Origin: Lumbricus rubellus
Lineage: Eukaryota; Annelida; Clitellata; Crassiclitellata; Lumbricidae
Assembly (NCBI GenBank): GCA_945859605.1
Contig: OX243816.1
Coordinates: forward strand, 34,152,580-34,216,579
Direction of reading: 5' to 3'
DNA: 64,000 nt
Shown: positions 52,101 through 60,849 of the stretch, in pieces
Layout: every line of letters begins with the position of its first letter
How positions within the stretch are numbered: the first letter of the stretch is position 1
Made by a program: the position numbers and the translations under genes
Notes under the pieces: generated by a model
Seen by the model: only the letters and a program-made list of their open reading frames with translations
Told to the model about the DNA's origin: nothing
Databases searched by the model: none

Positions 52101-54246
52101 TTTAATGTCATTTTTATAGCGGCCTGGTGTGCTGAATGGTCGGCAGCTGATGTTGTGAACCATTCTCTCGTGGTCGTGCCATCTGTCTGGATGCCTGGCC
52201 ATGATCTGCCACGTGGGCATTGGTCAACGCTAAATCGCTTTTGTGTGTTTGTATGTGCACTTGTTATAGCGCCTTTCCAAGCTCTCTCTACTCTTACTCA
52301 GAGGCGCTCCCGATGCAGAGCGGACACTGCATCGGAGTTTCACGCCGATAACTGGGCAAGGACGCTATGCTGCTAACATAATATGGTTCGATGGAGACAA
52401 GCTTCGAAACCACTGTGCATGTAACTGTGGTGAAATCCAGACAATGTCACACATCGTAAATGACTGCAAAAGAACTTGCATCCCGTGTGGTTTTATCGCC
52501 TTGCGTGTTGCCTATTGAGCCTGCTGCTCAGTGGCCGGACGCGTGCTGCGAAAGCTAAATAAAAAAATTGGAATATATCTATTTACTCTTGAACATAGGC
52601 CTATTTCATGTCGTTTTGCCCATCAACTACCATTTATTTATTCACTATTGAAAGTCATTTTTTACGTCCTTTTAGGAAATTAATTTACCATTCACCTATT
52701 TAGGCTACTAAATTAGTCTTTTATCTTTTTATGGGTTATTAACTTTAGGCCTACATTTATTTATTTACTATTGAATATATATTTTATGTTCTTTTGATTA
52801 TTTGCTATAATATAAATATTATATTATTCCTTCATTTACTATTGAAAAGTTGTTTCTGTACATTTGTTATTAACTTACCGTTTAATTATTTACTATACCC
52901 TCTTTGGTTATTAACCTACCATTTATTTATACTAGGCCTATGTCCTTTTTGGTTTTATGTATGTATGTGCACTTGTTATAGCGCCCCTTCAAGTTCTCTC
53001 TGCTCAGAGGCGCTCCCGATGCAGAGCGGACACTGCATCGGAGTTTCACGCCGAAGCGCTGAGCAATTGCAAGTGAAGGACTTGCCCAAGGTCCTTACGC
53101 GGCGAGGTGGATTCGAACCCCGAACCTTCCGGCTTCAAGGCAACGACGCCACCACTAGACCACCGCGCCCCACAGTGTATATGGTCACTGTGTAATGTGT
53201 ATACATCCTATATAGCCTAGATCTTTATGAAGTGGCGGGGACGCAAACAGAGCAGAAATCTAGAAAAAAGTACTTTTCTGAACCCCTGATCTTTCGGAAA
53301 CTACTAAACCGTTCCCCCACAACAAAAAAATCGCATTTATCCGATTTAGAAATATCAGTTTGGCTTCTTATACCCGAGATTTCACATGTTGTTCCTCTCT
53401 TCCATTTTGTGTCGTATGTTCTTTCTACGGCATCCGCCGCCGCCTCAGCAACTTCCATCTGCGCATAACAACAGAACAACAAAGTCATAAAAATTACTGT
53501 TTTAGATAAATGCCACTCAAAATTAATTTTGACCTATAACTAATCATCATCATCATCAAAATCATTGGGCTCAATGCCCGTAGGTGTCCGACGCCACTCT
53601 CTGTCTGAGTCTGTCTCGTGTCACGCTGCCCAGCTTCAACAGGTCCGGTCAGCAGGTTTGCTCCATACCATTAACATCTTGGAGCAGCTAGACCACTTTG
53701 TCTAAATGAAGAGAATATTGGGAAAGAGGCATGAAGGACAACGTGGGTCAATGCCCGTACGTGTCCCACGCTCTCCCCCGACTCTCTCCACCGGTCTGTC
53801 CTGACCGGCCTGTGCATGTATGCTCCACATCATGCCACCTTGAAGCATCTGGGCCGCTATGTCACTTGTGTCGTGGTTTTTGCGGATTTCAATCTACTAA
53901 TAAAGTAGATTCAATCTATAACTAATAAAGTTGTGTTATTTCACCGATTACCTTAATTAAAATTGCACAAACAATTCTTTTACGCTTAAAATGCAAATAA
54001 AATGTATATAACAAAGTAAAAATAATGTCCATTGCCGTTTTATAGTGGTTTTTTTTATTTTTTCGATAAAACGACGTTTTCCCCCGTTTTTTAGCATTCC
54101 GATTCTATCGTTTCTTACATCTATATGTGCATTGCGCAATGTACATTGTACATCAATAAACAATGAGGTATGCATACATGTAGAAATTTGTAGATTGAAA
54201 TTAAAAAAACACCCAAAGACGTATACAAACAAGAGAACAGCCAGAC

Positions 54247-54288
<42 letters not shown>

Positions 54289-56969
54289 GGAACCAAATAA
54301 TATTATATGGCAGTGAATAAGGCCTTCAGAACTGACCAGGTCGTTGTAGTCATTTGTCCTGTGGCAGTTCTTCCCATCGCGGCCGGACCCATCACCGTAA
54401 GGGAACATCCACTTCCGTCCCCTTCCGTGCAGGTTGACCCAGCCTCTAAGGGACGGACCGAGGCGCCGGGCCTCCCTCTGGATCGCATCCACTTCCGGCT
54501 CGGAACCTGCCTTCGATCCAATGTAGGTATCGGAGCAGGGGTTGTGGCTGGAATCTTCAGAGTCTAGGAACAACAGACATTCGTGCATGTAGCGCCTTTA
54601 AAGAACGCCTCAAATACGCCCAGGGACGTAACTAGGATTTTTCATTGAAGGGCGGGGGTTAAGCCTTGAGCATGACGAGTGGGGTAGCATATTTAGACGT
54701 AAGCATACAAAAGCTTGATTTATTTGGGGGGGCTTCAGCTTCGTTTGGGGAAGGGCTTAAGCCCCCTCCCAGTGCCCCACCCAAGCTCAACGCTAGTTAC
54801 GTCCCTGAATACGCCGAATATACGTGCATACATGGGATAATGGTAATTAGCCTACTAAAGTGCGCGATAAATGCATATAATATATTTCAGAATATATGTG
54901 GATGCATGATCTGACGTACATCCGTAATTAAAGTCGAAGTTGAGGTTCAGATCGACTCCAATGCAACTGCCTCCGTCTTGATCCCGGCGTCGGTTCTTCC
55001 TCCAAAGTCTCTGCATCGCAAGATGAATAACAGATGAATAACAGATGAATAACAGATGAATAACAGATGAATAACAGATGAATAACAGATGAATAACAGA
55101 TGAATAACAGATGAATAACAGATGAATAACAGATGAATAACAGATCTATGAATAACAGATCTATGAATAACAGATGAATAACAGATGAATAACAGATGAA
55201 TAACAGATGAATAACAGATGAATAACAGATGAATAACAGATGAATAACAGATGAATAACAGATGAATAACAGATGAATAACAGATGAATAACAGATGAAT
55301 AACAGATGAATAACAGATGAATAACAGATGAATAACAGATGAATAACAGATCTATGAATAACAGATGAATAACAGATGAATAACAGATGAATAACAGATG
55401 AATAACAGATGAATAACAGATGAATAACAGATGAATAACAGATGAATAACAGATGAATAACAGATGAATAACAGATGAATAACAGATGAATAACAGATGA
55501 ATAACAGATGAATAACAGATGAATAACAGATGAATAACAGATGAATAACAGATGAATAACAGATGAATAACAGATGAATAACAGATGAATAACAGATGAA
55601 TAACAGATGAATAACAGATGAATAACAGATGAATAACAGATGAATAACAGATGAATAACAGATCTATGAATAACAGATGAATAACAGATGAATAACAGAT
55701 GAATAACAGATGAATAACAGATGAATAACAGATGAATAACAGATGAATAACAGATGAATAACAGATGAATAACAGATGAATAACAGATGAATAACAGATG
55801 AATAACAGATGAATAACAGATGAATAACAGAGAATTACATGAACAATTCATGCAAACCGTGCAACGTCTCTATAGACAGCGAGTATAATGTTTGGCATGG
55901 TCGGGTACGGTTAAGGTAGGGTATGATACGATGGATATGGTAGGATAGGGTAAGGTAAGATATTATTTATATAAGGTCGGGTATGGCATATTTGATATGC
56001 AACAGGGCAGTGTGAGAATTGTGGAAAAATAGCTGTAGGATTGGACCATTATCCATTTGGAATGGTGGTGTAAAACAGACTTTACTATAATTATGGGCTC
56101 TAAGAAAGACTGAGGGCTTGAAACGCCCCAAACCCCTGGCAATTCTCACCCTGGAACAGGGTAGCGCAGGGTATGACAGAGTTTACAGGGAAGGATACAG
56201 GATAGAGTATGGTCACGTATATACGATATATGGTATACACTACAGGATATATGGCAGGGTATACGGTATGCACTGAATAGGACAGAATATACGGTTGGGT
56301 GGCGCCGTAACAAAAGCGCGCATGACAAAAGCGCGCAGACAAATGCGCGCAGACAAATGCGCGCAGACAATAGCGCACAAAGCGCGCAACAGGAACATTC
56401 CCAGACAAAAGGGCGCGGACAAAAGCGCGCAACCAAAGCGCGCAAAAAAGCGCGCAACGATCTAACATACATACAAATATGCATAGTATTTACATATGTA
56501 AGTATATACATAAATACACGCATGCATACATACATATATACATACAATACATACATACTAAATACTCACATACCTACATGCATACATACAATACATGCAT
56601 AGTTACATACACAATACACATGGTATTTACATATGTACATATATAATTACATATACATAAATACATGCATGCATACATACATACATACATACATACATAC
56701 ATACATACATACATACATACATACATACATACATACATACATACATACATACATACATACATACATACATACATACATACATACATACATACATACATAC
56801 ATACATACATGCATAAACACATACATACATACATACATACATACATACATACATACATACATACATACATACATACATACATACATACATACATACATAC
56901 ATACATACATGCATATATGCATACCATACATACATACATACATACTTACTACATTCTCACATACATACA

Positions 56970-57002
<33 letters not shown>

Positions 57003-60000
57003 GCATGCATGCATACATACATATATGCATGCATGCATGCATGCATACATACATACATACATACATACATACATACATACATACATACATACATACATAC
57101 ATACATACATACATACATACATACATACATACATACATACATACATACATACATACATACATACATACATACATACTACATACTACATACTACATACACA
57201 TATGTATACATACATACAATACATACATAAATATATACATGTATACAAAATATTTTGTGTATTGGGTCTATGTGTTCTTCGTCGCGCGGGCGCATTTGTC
57301 TGCGCGCATATGTCGTGCGCGATTTTGTTACTGCGCGCATTTGTCTGCGCGCATTTGTCTGCGCGCTTTTGACATGCGCGCTTTTGACCGTGCACCCGGT
57401 TGGGTATACGCTATGTGAGTATGCATAGGTTGCGTGTTTAGGACGAAGTAAGATTTGGTAACGTCAAGTATACGGTTATTCTATAGAGAACGTTGGAAAG
57501 AGTGCTATACCCATATCTGCATATTAAGGTATAGAACAGAAGGTGGTATAATAGGACTCGGAGTCGCGGACATATTATTTGGTGAGAGTAGGGCAGGAAA
57601 CGTGCAGAAATACCATAGTCTGGTATTGTGTCCTGCATTGGCATAGCTCCCGTCTATCGCGTATACTTTAGCTACGGCTTGCTCTGGTCGTCGCTCTTGG
57701 CGTTCGGCTTCTATTATGGGGATGACTTTGAGGTCCACATGCTAATGTACGCACAGCCATCAAACAGAATATGGCTTTCTCCATTGTTGGTTCCTTTGTT
57801 TGGAATAGCCTCCCCGTTGACTTGCGTTCAATTCCGTTGGACTTGTCTAACTCATCTTATAAACTATTCAAGTGCTTGGGTCGGGAGAGCTTCTGAATAG
57901 TTATCTTGAAGGGGCGCTATATAAATTCCACAGATAGATCGCTGACCACCTACCTGATATACGAAGGCGTATGCATATCCATCGGGATTGAGAACCGGAG
58001 CCACGAACCAATCGTAGGAATCGACCAATCGCCTGGCTGTCGGGTCAGTTCGACTGACAAGCTGCAAGAAAACAAAAGGCCAACAACGGTTTTGTATGCA
58101 ACTAATTATCTGCAGGATCAGCTGCTGTTTCAAAAGCATATTGCATTGAAAGGGATAAAAGCAAAAAATCTTGAAATCACAATACTCAAGATCATCACCT
58201 GCAGCATGCTGATTCAACATCTTCTACATGTAGGTCTCAGTATCTGGTGTTCGCTCTTGTGAGTCCCGCAGTGTGGAATGATTGACCTCCCTCTGCAATA
58301 ATTCCTAGCGAGATTCTTGTGGGGATTTCAGTTGCATTTCTTCACTGATTGAAGACTTTTCTGTTTTCACGTCACAGTCACACTGAAGGTGCTTCTGAAA
58401 AAGCTCTGCTGCGAGAAGCACTACACAAATGATGATATTAGATTAGCGTTTGAAAACCATTCTCTTTGGTTGTGGTTTGGTGTCAGGTCGGGAGCGCCTC
58501 TGAGGAGTTCTCTTGAAGGGGCGCTGTATAAATGTACGATTAGGCTACAACTACAATTACAATTACAATTATATTAGATTAGATTAAATTAGATGAGATT
58601 GGGTCTGTCCACCTTCGATAGGTAATAGAGCAGCGCTATACAAGTTGATGTTTTGCAGATGATGTTTTCGCCACTCACGTGATTGAGGATCTTGAGGGCT
58701 GTAGCCGGTGACAGCCACTCGTTTGGGTGAATCGTGGCATCCAACCAGAAACCCTTTCGGCGACTGGGGTCGCTCCCTTTCTTGGTAATCTGATAGAACA
58801 AGAAAAAGCAGCAGAAGCCATAATTATTTTGTTGCGCAATATAATTATGTGCATAAATATAAATTGCTCGCTGTCCTCTGGTATTGTTACCCATGCCATA
58901 TTGCACTCAACAATTGTGGAAGGGACAAATGCATGGGCCGTCCCCAACACATTCATTGAGGGGAACCGTCCCCCCTGTTCCCCTAAGTCTCCGCCCATGG
59001 ATGCATGAATGTAAATATGCTTGCATTATATGTACTATGCATGCATTGTATGTATGTATGCACGTATTTACGCATAAACTTGCGTAAATATGTTTGTGCT
59101 CATATAATGTAGGCTATACAAGCATGGATTGCACGTGTAATTGGCATAAGGCGCATTATTGAGCTTCGCATATGGCGCAGGCCTACAATTACATGTATAG
59201 CATATACAATTATACATGTAGTCATTATTAGAGAAAATACGATCCATACGACATAAATCATGTGCTCTTGAAATGACCTTGAAAACGAAGATGTCTCGAC
59301 CTTCAATCGACTTTCCGATGCTGTAGAGTTGGCAAGTGATGTCTGAAGGGCACCGAGAAGTAAGGTCTTTCAGGTAGACATTGATCTAACACAGGTTAAT
59401 GTGTACAATGTCAACAGTCTTAAACAAACTAGCACAGGTAGCCTAAATAAAATGTCAACCGCTTTGACCAACTAGAACAGGTAAATAAAATGTCAACCAC
59501 TTTAACCAACTAAAACAGGTAAATACAATGTCAACCGCCTTAACCAACTAACACGAAAATGCAATAGGCCTATCAACCGCTCTAACCATCTAGTAGGCCT
59601 ATAGGTAAATAGAACGCCAACCGCTTTTAACAACTAACACCGATAAAAACAACGTCAACCAACTTCATCATCATATATTCGTTGTCGTTGTTAATTGCTA
59701 TGTAATTATTAATGTTCTCATTAGACTCATTGTCTCCTGTGTAGCATTCGAATGACAATATATAAATTGCGATTGCCTTCGTCAATGCTTTTTTGTCGTT
59801 GTCATTCTCGTATACAAACTCGTTGAAATTATCATTGTTGGCGTTGTGTCCTCATCATCATTTGTAATTGCAATAATTAAAACACTCACGTCATCTATGT
59901 TGTTGAAGCGATCCAGGTTAAAAGTTGTGCCATTGAAAATGCGTTCACTTTTACCATCGGAATCCAGTTTCAGTTTTCTGCCAGAGAGAGAACAGTGGTT

Positions 60001-60719
60001 CAAATTATGCGACGATTGCGTATACATGTACATTGTGCTTTGTGGGAGGAACGTATGAAAGAATGAGTGAAACGGCGTGTGAATGCGTGAAGAATTTAAC
60101 TTAGGTGGACGAAAAAGTTAAACGGGACTTGAATTGTTGACAACTTAGCGCTAGATCATTTCCTACTTTACGAAGTCACGGAAGGGTTGCTCCTTGTAAG
60201 GTAGCTTCGCTATTCCCAGCTTCTTACGCATTTCCGTTCTCAATTTCGCTGGAGCGGTAAACGTCGCAGCAACTAATGTCCTGCTTGGCTCCACCAAGAA
60301 ATCCAGCTACAAGTAAATGCAATATAATGTAACGTTTAAAACAACGCAAATTGCATGCGTCTCAAATAATTCCTGCATGCCAAAATAATATACATGTAGT
60401 CCATCCGTTTATATACCTTCCAAGATTATCTACCGCAACGGACGGCGCCTCATATACAACTCATCCCTCCCTATTGCTCTCTCTGTCTGTGTAACTGTCT
60501 GAATGTCCGTCTGTCTGACTCGCTCTGTCTCTGTCTCTGCCTGTCTCGGTCTGTCTCTGTCTCTCTGTCTATGCCTCTCTCTCTCTCTTTCTTTCTCTCT
60601 TTCTCTTTCTCTCAATTTCTCTCTATCTTTCTCTTTCTCTCTGTCTATCTCTCTTTCTCTCTCTCTTTCTCTCTCTCTCATTCTCTTTATCTCTCTCACT
60701 CTCACTCTCGCTCTCTCAT

Positions 60720-60783
<64 letters not shown>

Positions 60784-60801
60784 TTCTCTCTCTCTCTCTT
60801 G

Positions 60802-60849
<48 letters not shown>

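Noticed and set aside
54928..55851. 307-codon ORF with an 11-residue repeat, running into carboxypeptidase exon 8
   Set aside because: An 11-bp unit without stops on the - strand yields it automatically, and it enters the exon in the wrong frame.
56574..57418. Long Met-Tyr-Val-Cys and Tyr-Ile-His-Thr ORFs
   Set aside because: Read-through of the CATA microsatellite core of a transposon.
60160..60167. Alternative exon 3 donor TTC|GTAAAG for carboxypeptidase 1
   Set aside because: It breaks the phase with exon 4; the AA|GTAGGA donor three codons later keeps it.
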